A stretch of 64,000 nucleotides of DNA from the NCBI RefSeq assembly GCF_965243865.1, contig NZ_OZ251603.1:1736001-1800000 (forward strand), written 5' to 3'. Positions 34,144-43,237 of the stretch are shown piece by piece. The first letter of the stretch is position 1. Each line of letters starts with the position of its first letter. The position numbers and the translations under genes were made by a program. The stretch is from Hyphomicrobium_A sp965243865 (GTDB lineage: Bacteria > Pseudomonadota > Alphaproteobacteria > Rhizobiales > Hyphomicrobiaceae). The notes under the pieces were generated by a model, which was not told the origin of the DNA, ran no database searches, and was given only the letters and a program-made list of their open reading frames with translations.

Positions 34144-35924
34144 TAGTTGCTGCCCCCTTCACCGACCCTTCCGATCACGCGCAGCGCCTTCGCCGCCTGC
34201 TCTGAACCGTTCTGCTCGGCGATCTGAAGTGCAGTCTTGCCTTCCTTCGATTTCATGGTCGCATCGGCCTTCGACTGCAAAAGCAGGCCGATCATCGGCG
34301 TCACGTTGCGCGCAGCAGCGATCATCAGCGGCGTGACGCCGTGCTCTGTCTGCGCATTGACATTCGCACCCCGCCCGATCAGCTCGCGTGCCACGTCGAT
34401 GGGCCTCGTGCTGCCGGGCAGAAAGATGCCGCCCTCGCCCGGAGAAACCTGGCTCACCGCCACCATTAGCGGTGTCAGTCCTTCAGGACCGGCCGGCTTG
34501 TCGATGGCGGCGCCAGCCTCCATCAGGGCCTTCGCTACCTCGAACTTGTTCTCGGCAATCGACAGCGCCAGTGGTGAATAGCCTTGCGCATTCGCTCGCT
34601 CGATGTCCGCACCGCGCTCGAGCAGCATCTTCACGGTCGGCACGTGATTGCGCATGGCCGCGTGAATGAGCGGCGTCATGCCGTCGCTATCAGGCGCGTT
34701 GAGATCGGCGCCGAGATCGGCAAGCGCGGAGATCAGCTCGGGATGCCGGTTGCGCGCCGCGGTATGCACCGGCGCATAGCCCTGCGGATCCCGCGCATTG
34801 ATATCCGCCCCTTTCGAGACCAGGAACTTGATGCGCGCAACGTCCGCCGCGAGCACCGCGTTGGCGAGTTCCTGCGTGAGGTCCGCCCCTTCCTCCAGCC
34901 AGTGCTCGACCTTCTCCTGCGTCACCACCTGATCGGGCGTTGCCTTCTCCGGCTTTGGCGCGAACACGGAATTGGGCAGCACCGTGTAGCCGCCGTGCGC
35001 CGGCAGCGTGCCTTGAATTAGGCAGCGGCTGCACTGAACCAGCGGCACGCCATAGTCGGTGAGGATCTTTTCGATCTCCGGCTTCGTCGCCTCCAGCGCA
35101 TATTCGAGCGCGTATTTCAGCTTCGCATCGCGCTTGCGCACGCCAATCGACAGATCGAATTCAAGTGGAATGTAGTCTTCCCACAGGTTCACCGGCTGCA
35201 CGACGATCGGCTCGCCGCGCATTTTCTGCACCCACCCCGCGAACGGGCCCCACACCGCCGCGACATCGAGTTTGCCGTCGACGACGTCCTGCACCTGCCG
35301 CCACGGCTGGTTCTCAGGTTGCAGGTCGGCATTGTGGCTCAACGTGTGCAGCTTCAGGTTCGGAGCAAGCCCGCGCTTGGTCAGCGCCTCGCGCACGCCT
35401 GACGTCTGAAACACGCCGATCTTCAGATCCTTGAGCTTCGGATCATCGAAACCTTTGAAGTCGTAGCCACGGTCGGCGCGATAGGCGAACACGTATGCTG
35501 TGCGATAGACCGGCACTGTCGTCAGCGCGAGTGCATAATCAGCCGGCAGGTCCAGCAGCACGTCGCACATATTGGTTTCGAACGTCTCGCGCGTCAGTCC
35601 GCGCTCCAGGTATGGTCGCCAGAAATAGATGAGGTCCGCCCCCATCGCCTTGGCGATCACCTCCGCAATTTTGTTCTGATAGCCTTCGCGCGCGATATTC
35701 GAAAATGGCATGTTGCCAGGATCGGCACAGACGTTGAGCTTGCCCAGCGTCTTCTTCTCGAACATCTCCTTGCCGGCGCGCCGGGCAGCGGTTTTCTCCG
35801 CGGCCGTCAGCTCGTCGTATTCCTTCTCTGCGTCTCGAGCCGCTTGCGCGGTCATCGCGAAAGCCGACGCCGCGATAGCAGCGAGCAGCAAGGCCCTGGC
35901 ACTCTTCACCACGCGACTTTCCAT
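34143..35924 (-). CDS. xoxJ: XoxJ-like periplasmic binding protein fused to ankyrin repeats
   Basis: 593 residues from ATG 35924, just before a signal peptide (SARALLLAAIAASAFAMTAQA). Residues about 60-310 are a quinoprotein-associated solute-binding domain: LNVCADPGNMPFSNIAREGYQNKIAEVIAKAMGADLIYFW, then GVFQTSGVREALTKRG, then DVAAVWGPFAGW. Then VQCSRC and, from about 360 to the end, six or so ankyrin repeats (GYAPVHTAARNRHPELISAL, GMTPLIHAAMRNHVPTVKML, GYSPLALSIAENKFEVAKAL, GVTPLMIAAARN). XoxJ/MoxJ proteins normally end near 300 residues. XoxJ helps activate XoxF; the ankyrin part may dock a partner. It follows xoxF by 114 nt. Confidence 0.9.
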   Translation of the reverse strand: MESRVVKSARALLLAAIAASAFAMTAQAARDAEKEYDELTAAEKTAARRAGKEMFEKKTLGKLNVCADPGNMPFSNIAREGYQNKIAEVIAKAMGADLIYFWRPYLERGLTRETFETNMCDVLLDLPADYALALTTVPVYRTAYVFAYRADRGYDFKGFDDPKLKDLKIGVFQTSGVREALTKRGLAPNLKLHTLSHNADLQPENQPWRQVQDVVDGKLDVAAVWGPFAGWVQKMRGEPIVVQPVNLWEDYIPLEFDLSIGVRKRDAKLKYALEYALEATKPEIEKILTDYGVPLVQCSRCLIQGTLPAHGGYTVLPNSVFAPKPEKATPDQVVTQEKVEHWLEEGADLTQELANAVLAADVARIKFLVSKGADINARDPQGYAPVHTAARNRHPELISALADLGADLNAPDSDGMTPLIHAAMRNHVPTVKMLLERGADIERANAQGYSPLALSIAENKFEVAKALMEAGAAIDKPAGPEGLTPLMVAVSQVSPGEGGIFLPGSTRPIDVARELIGRGANVNAQTEHGVTPLMIAAARNVTPMIGLLLQSKADATMKSKEGKTALQIAEQNGSEQAAKALRVIGRVGEGGSN

Positions 35925-35944
35925 GACTGTCCGGTCATTCCAAG

Positions 35945-36022
35945 GGGCGCGAGAGCGCCCGTCATGAGCGGAGCGCAGCCCCGCGCGCGACAACGGCGCC
36001 CCTGCCTTTCAGCAGGAGCGCC
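35945..36022 (-). promoter_or_regulatory. Two stem-loops between xoxF and xoxJ
   Basis: GGCGCTCCTGC and GCAGGGGCGCC (35995-36022, minus strand) form an 11-bp stem, including one G-U pair, around TGAAAG, 16 nt after the xoxF stop. GGGCGC-TCTC-GCGCCC (35945-35960) is a second hairpin, 20 nt before the xoxJ start. Neither is followed by U residues. They probably set a higher xoxF mRNA level than that of downstream genes. Confidence 0.6.
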
Positions 36023-36038
36023 ATCACTGTCACTGGCG

Positions 36039-37928
36039 TCAGTCCATGACACGGAAGGTGAACAAGGTGCCTGCCTGCGGAATCTTGTCCAGGTTGGCAG
36101 CCTTGGTCATCGCAGTTGCGCCGATTGCGCCGAACTTGTCGTCGAGATCGAGACCGGCGGTCACCGGCACGCCGATCCAGCCGCCGATGCCGACGAGGAT
36201 CGAGACATACTGCTTGCCCTTGACCTTGTAGGTGATCGGGTTGCCGATCATGCCCGAGGCGAGCTTGCGGTGCCAAAGGATCTTGCCCGACTTGCGGTCG
36301 ACAGCGCGGAAGTCACCACCGAGCGAGCCGTAGAACATCAGGCCGCCGTCGGTGACCATCGTGCCACCCCAGTTCGGGTACGGATCCGGAATCTCCCAGT
36401 CCGCCTTGCCCGTCAGCACGTCGAACTTCTTGATCTTGCCCGTCGTGCCAGGCTTCTCGGGATACATGAACACGTTGGCGAACACGTACACCGTGCCCTG
36501 CTGCGTGTGCGTGCGCTCCTGCGGCTCAAGTTCCATGCACCAGTTGTTGGTGGGGCAGTAGAACTTGTTGGGTTCCTTAGGATCGACCGCGCACGGCTGC
36601 TGGTCCTTGCCACCCATCGCCGACGGGCAAGCAGAGACGTTGCGGCCACGCTCGAGCGGAGAGTGCTCGCGCACCTTGATCGGACGACCGGTCTTCAGGT
36701 CGATCTTCTCGGCCCAATCCACGGTGACGTACTTGTTGGCGCGCAGCAGCGTGCCGTCCGCACGGTCGAGAACGTAGGCAAAGCCGTTACGATCGAAGTG
36801 AACCAGCGCCTTGCGATCCTTGCCGTCGACTTTCATGTCGACCAGGATGTTCTCGTTGACGCCGTCATAGTCCCACTGGTCGAACGGAGTCATCTGGTAT
36901 GCCCAGACGGCCTCGCCGGTGTCGACCTTGCGAGCGAAGATCGTCATCGACCACTTGTTGTCGTGGCTGCCGTCGTTGCACTCCTCGTGGCTCTTGTCCG
37001 GGCAGCGATAAGCCGGGCTCCACAGACCGGGGTTGCCGGTCGAGTAGTAGACGAGCTTCAGGTCCGGGTCATAGCTGTACCAGCCCCAGGCCGCGCCGCC
37101 ACCGATCTTCCAGTCCTCGCCCGGGAACGTCTTGATGCCGAGGTCAGAGCCGGCAGTGCCGTAGTGCGGGTTGGCTTTGTTGGTCTCCGGCGTCAGGCAG
37201 ACGTCCTTGTCGGCACCGGTGGAGTGGCAGTTCCACACCATCTTGCCGTCCTTGAGATCATACGCCGTCACGCGGCCGCGGGCTGCGAACTCGTCGCCGC
37301 CGAAACCGATGATGACGAGGTTCTCAGCGATCAGCGGAGCCGAAGTGATGGTCTCGCCGTGCTCCGGATAAGCGTGCTTGACGACCCAAGCCTCTTTGCC
37401 GGTCTGCGCGTCGAGGGCAATCACGTAGCCATCGAGCGTACCGTAAACGAGCTTGCCATCGGCGTAGGAGGCACCACGGTTGACGGTATCGCAGCACGCG
37501 CGCGGCACAGCCGACTCGTCGCGATCATCCTTCTTCACGTAGTTCCAGACCTGCTTCGGATTGTCCGGATCCGTCAGATCAAGACCCTGCGCAATGTTGC
37601 ACTGAGCCATGTTGGGGCAGCCGGAGATGAAGAACATCATCGGCTTGCCGCCGACATCTTCGATGAACAGCGGCTGGCCTTCGTGTCCGCGTAGCGCACC
37701 GGTCGACTGCGACCAGATCATCTGCAGCTTTCCGACGTTGTCGGTGCTGATGTCCTTCAACGGGCTGTGACGCGTGAGCTTGTTATCGCGGCCAGGCGCC
37801 GGCCAGGTGTTCGGGTCTTGAGCTCGCTTCTCGATCTCCTCGTTGGCCATGCCGGGTGCGGCAAGTCCGATCAAGGCGGCCATCACTCCGCCGACTAGGC
37901 GGATGGTCCCTTTCCTCGTGATGTGCAT
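36039..37928 (-). CDS. xoxF: Lanthanide-dependent PQQ methanol dehydrogenase
   Basis: 629 residues from ATG 37928, which has GGAGGA 6-8 nt upstream; longer starts add unlikely sequence. Signal peptide to about residue 29. Periplasmic eight-bladed PQQ propeller that oxidises methanol. The vicinal Cys pair is at 145-146 (RACCDTV). Catalytic Asp353 is in QWDYDG, and Asp355 two residues later is the extra ligand that marks lanthanide-binding XoxF and is Ala in calcium MxaF. Glu213 and Asn299 (YYSTGNP) fit the other metal ligands. It heads the xox cluster. No small MxaI subunit gene is present. Confidence 0.96.
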   Translation of the reverse strand: MHITRKGTIRLVGGVMAALIGLAAPGMANEEIEKRAQDPNTWPAPGRDNKLTRHSPLKDISTDNVGKLQMIWSQSTGALRGHEGQPLFIEDVGGKPMMFFISGCPNMAQCNIAQGLDLTDPDNPKQVWNYVKKDDRDESAVPRACCDTVNRGASYADGKLVYGTLDGYVIALDAQTGKEAWVVKHAYPEHGETITSAPLIAENLVIIGFGGDEFAARGRVTAYDLKDGKMVWNCHSTGADKDVCLTPETNKANPHYGTAGSDLGIKTFPGEDWKIGGGAAWGWYSYDPDLKLVYYSTGNPGLWSPAYRCPDKSHEECNDGSHDNKWSMTIFARKVDTGEAVWAYQMTPFDQWDYDGVNENILVDMKVDGKDRKALVHFDRNGFAYVLDRADGTLLRANKYVTVDWAEKIDLKTGRPIKVREHSPLERGRNVSACPSAMGGKDQQPCAVDPKEPNKFYCPTNNWCMELEPQERTHTQQGTVYVFANVFMYPEKPGTTGKIKKFDVLTGKADWEIPDPYPNWGGTMVTDGGLMFYGSLGGDFRAVDRKSGKILWHRKLASGMIGNPITYKVKGKQYVSILVGIGGWIGVPVTAGLDLDDKFGAIGATAMTKAANLDKIPQAGTLFTFRVMD

Positions 37929-38597
37929 TGCGCTTCCTCCGTATCCACGCTTTTTTCGCACTCCCCGATGAGCTGCGCCGAGCAAAACTCCACCGTTCGC
38001 AGGCTCAATGGCCCACGTTGCAGCTTCCAGCTCGTCCAGCAGCTCCACCCCCAGCCGCATGCCCTTGGACTGCGACTTGAAAAATGCGGAAGACCTTCTT
38101 CGCGACCCGACAATCCAGGCCAAGTCCACTCCCGCTCAGGTAGCGCGGCGTTTTGACATTAGTTGCCGCGTTTACCCCCGGATAGGGGACGACTTCCCGC
38201 CGCTATCGACAATTTTTTCCCCTTCACGATGTCTTGATTGAGCATGCTGCATTGCCAGAAGTGGCAGCTCGCGACGCGTCTCGATGCGCGTGGAATATGC
38301 AGTAGACCACGACGCTTTTCGGCTGCTTTCAGCGAAGCAAGCGCGCAAAAAAAGAAGCGGCCAGGCGCCCAGAAGACCCTAAATGAAGGTAACGGTCATC
38401 TCGGCGCCCGGCCGCAAAGCGTGGCACCCGAAGCGTATGAAATGCCTGTGTCTGCTGCCAATGGAGGCATTCCCGCCGGCATAAGCAATGTTCGCCTTAT
38501 CGAATTGCACTTCATTCCCGATCACTGAAATTCGCCCGTGAAAGACGGTCTTTCTCAACGATGCCATGGCTTCACGATCGCGTCATCGGAGCCGGGA
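37929..38597. other. xoxF upstream region
   Basis: Must hold the xoxF promoter. No convincing gene is seen. A 62-codon minus frame at 38379-38567 is open but unsupported. I could not pick out a -35/-10 pair with confidence. A GGGGG/CCCCT-rich segment around 38175-38190 could form a short stem. A two-component or lanthanide-responsive site may lie here but is not readable by eye. Confidence 0.35.
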
Positions 38598-39737
38598 TCA
38601 CTCGCTGCGCAGAACGAAAAAGATCTCGTCTGCGAGCCCATCGAGTCCTTCCACCCCATCGCTGTTCGTCAGCAGCGTAACCGACAGCCACCTGCCGCTG
38701 TCCGTTCTCCGCATGATGGCGTTGTAGGATGTGAAGCCCGGCACCGACCCCGAGTGATAGTAGCTGTCCCAGTCGCCGTCGTGCCGGATGAACCAGCCCA
38801 TCCCGTAATAGGTGAACGGATCGACACGCGCGCCTTCTGAGAACATGAGGCCGGCCGCATCGCGCCCCAACACGCCTCCCGCCATCAGGGCTCTGTCCCA
38901 CAGGAACAGGTCTTCAACGTTGCTTGCCATATCCCCGCAGCCATCGAGCCAATGTGGCTGCGAGAAAGCCGGCCGCCGCCGATAGTTCCCGTCCGCAACT
39001 TCCGATCCCGGTGCGTACGCGCCGACAAATCCCGTCCGCGTCAGTCCTGCCGGCTGCAACACGTTGACCCGCATATACTCGCGCGAAGATGCTTGCGGCC
39101 CCTTACTCCCCTGCGCCACCGCCTCGATCATCCGCGCCAGCAGAAAATAGCTGGTGTTGCTGTATTCGAAAGTGTTCGGCCAGCCGTGCGGCGGAAGTTG
39201 CTTCAGCGCCGCGAGCAGCTTTGGCATCGCCACAGCGCCCCACGGATCCGTCTCGCGCGGCGGATGCAGCGTGAAGTTCGGCAGGTTCGACGTCATCGTC
39301 AGCAGGCTGCGCACGCTGATCGGCGGATCGTCGCGATTGCTCCACCGCTCGACCCCATCGAACACCTCGCGCATCGGCGTGTCGAGCGTGAGCGGTGCCC
39401 CCGTGAGCGGCGCACGCGCTCCATCACCGATCATACGCAGCACCGCCGCAGCGGTGAACTGCTTCGTCAACGATCCGATATGGTAGACGGTCTTGCCGTT
39501 GGCAGGCACGCCTTGGCGCGCCTCTCCAAAGCCCTTGGCGGCCACCAGTTCCCCATCTATACCGATCGCGACGGATAGTCCCGGCGGTCGGTCCGCACGT
39601 GGCGTGGCGCCCGGCTTTAGGAAATGCTCGATCAGCCGATCGATACGTATGGCCTTCTCTTCGGGCAACGCGCCCGCCACCGCCCCCTGCACCAGGAGCA
39701 GCAAGACCGCAACCGTCAAGATCAGCCCGCGTGTCAT
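38598..39737 (-). CDS. Serine hydrolase of the beta-lactamase/class C family
   Basis: 379 residues from ATG 39737, ahead of a signal peptide (GLILTVAVLLLLVQGAVAGA). The class C triad is present: SLTK (Ser89, Lys92), YSN (EYSNTSYFLL) and a HSG box (YYHSGSVPG). Such proteins are exported penicillin-binding-protein-like peptidases or esterases; true beta-lactamase activity is less likely. No regulator (ampR) is beside it. It stands alone between xoxF and tRNA-Thr. Confidence 0.88.
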   Translation of the reverse strand: MTRGLILTVAVLLLLVQGAVAGALPEEKAIRIDRLIEHFLKPGATPRADRPPGLSVAIGIDGELVAAKGFGEARQGVPANGKTVYHIGSLTKQFTAAAVLRMIGDGARAPLTGAPLTLDTPMREVFDGVERWSNRDDPPISVRSLLTMTSNLPNFTLHPPRETDPWGAVAMPKLLAALKQLPPHGWPNTFEYSNTSYFLLARMIEAVAQGSKGPQASSREYMRVNVLQPAGLTRTGFVGAYAPGSEVADGNYRRRPAFSQPHWLDGCGDMASNVEDLFLWDRALMAGGVLGRDAAGLMFSEGARVDPFTYYGMGWFIRHDGDWDSYYHSGSVPGFTSYNAIMRRTDSGRWLSVTLLTNSDGVEGLDGLADEIFFVLRSE

Positions 39738-39878
39738 GCCCGCAGCATATTGCGCCCCTCGCCAACAGCAACCGAGGATGGCGAGAGCTGGAACGATCCA
39801 CAACTGATAAAGGCTAGCGCCCGCCCGCGTTGGCGAGTTCTAAACCAATCGCGTTGGTTGTATCTGGCGCTGGAAAGA

Positions 39879-39953
<75 letters not shown>

Positions 39954-40173
39954 GATTGGATGACCCTGGCCCGCCACGGCGGACACCAAGAGCGCTGCCG
40001 GTGTAATCGGCGCGAAGCGGTCTGGCAAGGCGCAAAACGCGCTGCCCCCGGCCGGAAAGTCGTCACCCGGAAATTATGAGCGATCTGATCGGCTTTTCAG
40101 CACCATAGCCCACCGCACCCCGCTGGCCCCCCGCCAGGCACAGCGGCAAGCCCACGAAGATGTAGAACGCGAA

Positions 40174-40205
40174 ACGGCCGCCGGGCTCATCGCCACGGCG
40201 GCCGT
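40174..40205 (-). terminator. Hairpin terminator after the acidic secreted protein gene
   Basis: ACGGCCGCCG pairs perfectly with CGGCGGCCGT (10 bp, 12-nt loop), followed on the minus strand by TTTCGCGTTCT. It lies 24 nt past the stop of the 98-residue gene. Confidence 0.65.
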
Positions 40206-40228
40206 AGTCAACTCAGCGGAATACCGGA

Positions 40229-40525
40229 TTAGCGGTCGCCGCCAGGGATGCCCTGCTCTTCCATCTGCGGGAGGCTCTCGCCGCCCTTCTCCTGCAGCTC
40301 AGGGCCGAGGTCCGGAGCCGGGTTGTTGCCGAACTGGTTCTGCTCCTGATCGACGATCGAGCGGTCCGGGCCGCGCGAAGCACCAGCATCAACGTCCGGC
40401 TGGGCCGAACCGCTGAACTGATCAGCTTCTTCCTGCGGGATCGACTCGGCGAAGGCCGGTGCGAAAGAAAGGGCGCCCAGCATGCTGGAAGCAGCAATGA
40501 TTGCGATGATCTTAGAGGTCGACAT
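40229..40525 (-). CDS. Small acidic secreted protein
   Basis: 98 residues. Signal peptide MSTSKIIAIIAASSMLGALSFAPAFA, then a mature part of about 72 residues rich in Asp, Glu, Gln, Gly and Pro, without cysteines (QPDVDAGASRGPDRSIVDQEQN). It is likely disordered. No family recognised. It has its own downstream hairpin, so it is a separate unit. Confidence 0.7.
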   Translation of the reverse strand: MSTSKIIAIIAASSMLGALSFAPAFAESIPQEEADQFSGSAQPDVDAGASRGPDRSIVDQEQNQFGNNPAPDLGPELQEKGGESLPQMEEQGIPGGDR

Positions 40526-40713
40526 GACGCTTCAACTCCACCAAAAAACTACCTGTCACTTTTCGAACGCCTGTCTCCCAAGCGCCCCGAACGTGCCACC
40601 GTCCGATGCGCAAAACATAGGCTGACAACCCCTAAAGTTCCGCTCGCGAAGCGCTGACAATTGAAACGAATGCCATAGAGATTTCGTTGTAATTCGCACC
40701 TTTCACTATAGCG

Positions 40714-41676
40714 TCAGTATTCCAGCGCAGCCCCCATGAAGATCGTCTGGGTGATGCTTTCACCGCCCGCCGCGTTCCAGCCGCGGTAGCTTTGGTTGCC
40801 GGTTGTATAGTTGACGTCGGCCGAAGGGCCTTTGCCGAGCTGCCACTGCTGCAGATCGTATTCCGCCTTCAGAAGAAGGTTCTCCGTCAACCGATAACCT
40901 AGGTGCGCGTTGGCGCCGATCATGTTGCTCTCGCCGAACTTCTCGGTGAAGAGCAGCGTGCGCAAATGATGGTCGTCCTCGTCCTGCCCCTGCGCCCACC
41001 ACGACCCAATAACGCGCCCTTGCAGCGCCCAGCGTCCCCATTCGCCGTTGAATTGAGCGCCGACGTAAGGCGCCTCCCACACCTGATCGTAGCTGATCGA
41101 CAACCGGCCGGGCGTGAAGGTCGTGTAATTGCTGGGACCATCCATCGCTTGCCATGACTGGCTGTCACGCTTGTAACCGGCCAGCGCCGTCAGCGCGATC
41201 GACTGCGTGCGACAGAACGTGGCGGCGAGGTAAGCGTCGACCGATAGGTAGGATTCAAGTGTCGTATCCGGGTGGTGCGAATGACAGTAGCCGTTCGGGC
41301 AGTCGGCGTAGTCCGGCTCGCTGGGCCTATACCAATCATAGTCATCCATTGTGGAACCGTCGGTGACGTTGGTCACGAAGCGTGCTCCGACCGCGAGCCA
41401 ACTCCACGGCCGTACCGCGACGCCGCCCTTGAACACCAGATTGTTGTCGAACGCCCAAACGAGCTGGCTTAGCGTCGAGCCGTCGCGGCGATAGACAAAT
41501 TCGTTCGCCTCGCCCTGCATGATGCCGAGACCGACTTCGACCTCCACACCTTTGACGATTGGCAGCGGCTCAGCCGTCTTCACCGCTTGATATCCGTCGG
41601 CTTTGGCACCGCCGGCGACCGCCACACTGACAATGGCAGCAGCAGCCATCCATCCCGGCGTTTGTCTTCCAGACAT
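40714..41676 (-). CDS. Omptin-family outer-membrane protease
   Basis: 320 residues from ATG 41676, before a signal peptide. Ten-stranded barrel pattern with alternating aromatic strands and a C-terminal MGAALEY. The omptin catalytic elements can be placed: Asp pair in STMDDYDW (about 111-114, compare Asp83/85 of OmpT), SHHPDT (about 133-138, compare RHPDT), and the Asp-x-His dyad in QDEDDHHLR (about 232-237). Omptins cleave between basic residues at the cell surface. The family is common in Gammaproteobacteria, less so here. A start at 41697 is also possible. It is followed by no operon partner; pagL lies 114 nt upstream. Confidence 0.78.
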   Translation of the reverse strand: MSGRQTPGWMAAAAIVSVAVAGGAKADGYQAVKTAEPLPIVKGVEVEVGLGIMQGEANEFVYRRDGSTLSQLVWAFDNNLVFKGGVAVRPWSWLAVGARFVTNVTDGSTMDDYDWYRPSEPDYADCPNGYCHSHHPDTTLESYLSVDAYLAATFCRTQSIALTALAGYKRDSQSWQAMDGPSNYTTFTPGRLSISYDQVWEAPYVGAQFNGEWGRWALQGRVIGSWWAQGQDEDDHHLRTLLFTEKFGESNMIGANAHLGYRLTENLLLKAEYDLQQWQLGKGPSADVNYTTGNQSYRGWNAAGGESITQTIFMGAALEY

Positions 41677-41790
41677 TGTCGCCCCCCTGTCCCCCAAACA
41701 ATCGGAAGCTCAGTGATTCGCGCCGGGGACAACAAGGGAACTTGTGGAACGTGACAGGAAGAATTTCAGCCGAACCTGACGCCAGTCAGT

Positions 41791-42339
41791 TCAGAACCGG
41801 TATCCATAGCGAACGCCAAGCCGGTCCATTCCTTCGTTCGGGGATACCGTATAGGCGTTCGACATGTGCTCGAAGTAGGCCGACAGGCTGTTATGGTCGT
41901 CGAACCGGTACCCGACTTCGGCCGGAATGTGGAACAGCACGCGCGAACCCAGCGCCTTGCGGTCCCATTCATCGAGCTTCAGCTGCCCGTTGTGCACCGC
42001 AGCACCAAGACCAAGGCCGAAGAAAATGCCGCTCGGCGTCTCGTATTGCCAGCGCGCGTCGATATAGCCGTCGCTCGTGGCCCCGACGGTCGAGATCGAA
42101 CCTCCGATTGCCGGTCGGATAGTTCCACCCAAAAATGCGACGGACGGCGACAGCAGCGCTTCAACGTTGATGTCAGCAGAGTTGGGTTCGGCCTGGAAAC
42201 CGCTCCACAGGCCCGGCACATCGTGCCACAGCACGCCGAGTTTCAGCTCGTCGATAAGCGGACCAGCCGCCACGATATCGGCGCCCAAGATGACGCTGGC
42301 GGCGATTGAAGCCAGCAGCAGAATGCGAATATGTGCCAT
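41791..42339 (-). CDS. pagL: Lipid A 3-O-deacylase (PagL family)
   Basis: 182 residues with a signal peptide (HIRILLLASIAASVILGADIVAAG). An eight-stranded outer-membrane barrel ends in an aromatic C-terminus (LGVRYGYRF). The catalytic His158, Ser160 and Glu169 are in YFEHMSNAYTVSPNEG, the HxSN..E pattern of PagL. It removes the 3-O acyl chain of lipid A in the outer leaflet. The omptin gene follows on the same strand after 114 nt, so both may be made together to alter the cell surface. Confidence 0.88.
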   Translation of the reverse strand: MAHIRILLLASIAASVILGADIVAAGPLIDELKLGVLWHDVPGLWSGFQAEPNSADINVEALLSPSVAFLGGTIRPAIGGSISTVGATSDGYIDARWQYETPSGIFFGLGLGAAVHNGQLKLDEWDRKALGSRVLFHIPAEVGYRFDDHNSLSAYFEHMSNAYTVSPNEGMDRLGVRYGYRF

Positions 42340-42524
42340 ATGCGCACTTTAGCGTATGTCCCTGGCGCCGACTGTGGCGGCGGCCTGCGACTTCGCAAAT
42401 TTGCTTCCCAAGTGGCATTCGGATGCCACCCGCCCCGCCAGCACGCCCTGCCCACACCAGGTTGCATAGCCCGTCAGGCAACTTCCGATTGCGGCCGAGA
42501 CGCCCCATATGAGGGGACGAGGCG

Positions 42525-43235
42525 ATGTTTCGCCTCCACGTAATCTCCGGGAGTTGCGCCGTGTCGCCACAGGGTGTTGTCTTGCCACCCGCGCCGCAAA
42601 CGCCTAAGAGCCGCCAACACCAAGAGCTTACCTTGCAAAAGAAGCACAAAGACTCCCCCGTGGATCAACATGACCGCCCCAGCCGCTCCGACGTAGAGGA
42701 AGCGGTCCGCACCATCCTTCTCTGGACCGGCGAAAATCCGGACCGTGACGGCCTGCGCGACACGCCCAAGCGTGTCACCAAGGCTTTTGAGGAGTACTTC
42801 CGCGGCTACAACGAGGATCCCGAAGAGATCCTCTCGACCACCTTTGAGGAAACCGCCGGCTACGACGAGATGATCGTGCTGCGCGGCATTCGCTTTGAAA
42901 GCCACTGCGAACACCACATGGCGCCGATTATCGGTCGCGCATGGGTCGCCTACATTCCCAATGGGCGCGTCGTCGGCATCTCCAAGCTGGCCCGCGTCGT
43001 CGAGGTCTACGCCAAGCGGCTTCAGATCCAGGAGAAGATGACCGCGCAGATCGCCAACGCGATCGACAGCGTGCTGCAGCCGCAGGGCGTCGGCATCGTC
43101 CTCAAGGCCGAGCACTTCTGCATGACCGCGCGCGGCATCATGAAGCCGGGCACAGACCTCGTCACCTCGCGCATGCTCGGATGCTTCCGCGACAACCCGA
43201 CAACGCGCCAGGAATTCCTCTCGATGATCGAGTAG
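42525..43235 (+). CDS. folE: GTP cyclohydrolase I
   Basis: 236 residues. Converts GTP to dihydroneopterin triphosphate, the first step of folate and of tetrahydromethanopterin-like cofactors used by methylotrophs. FESHCEHHMAPIIGRAWVAYIPNGRVVGISKLARVV has the zinc-binding Cys/His set. HFCMTARGI and TSRMLGCF complete the active site. The ATG at 42525 has GAGGGG 8 nt upstream. A GTG at 42660 would match shorter relatives. It converges with truA, 2 nt apart. Confidence 0.96.
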   Translation: MFRLHVISGSCAVSPQGVVLPPAPQTPKSRQHQELTLQKKHKDSPVDQHDRPSRSDVEEAVRTILLWTGENPDRDGLRDTPKRVTKAFEEYFRGYNEDPEEILSTTFEETAGYDEMIVLRGIRFESHCEHHMAPIIGRAWVAYIPNGRVVGISKLARVVEVYAKRLQIQEKMTAQIANAIDSVLQPQGVGIVLKAEHFCMTARGIMKPGTDLVTSRMLGCFRDNPTTRQEFLSMIE

Positions 43236-43237
43236 GT

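Noticed and set aside
35844..37694. A 616-codon plus-strand frame
   Set aside because: Antisense to xoxF and the start of xoxJ.
37929..38129. N-terminal extension of XoxF by 67 codons
   Set aside because: The start at 37928 has a strong GGAGGA site and is followed at once by a signal peptide, so the extension would block export.
38379..38567. A 62-codon minus-strand frame upstream of xoxF
   Set aside because: Protein-like in part, but there is no ribosome site, no family and no neighbour support. Left as part of the xoxF upstream region.
38598..39737. Reading the serine hydrolase as a true antibiotic beta-lactamase
   Set aside because: The class C triad is shared by many peptidases and esterases, and no ampR-like regulator is present.
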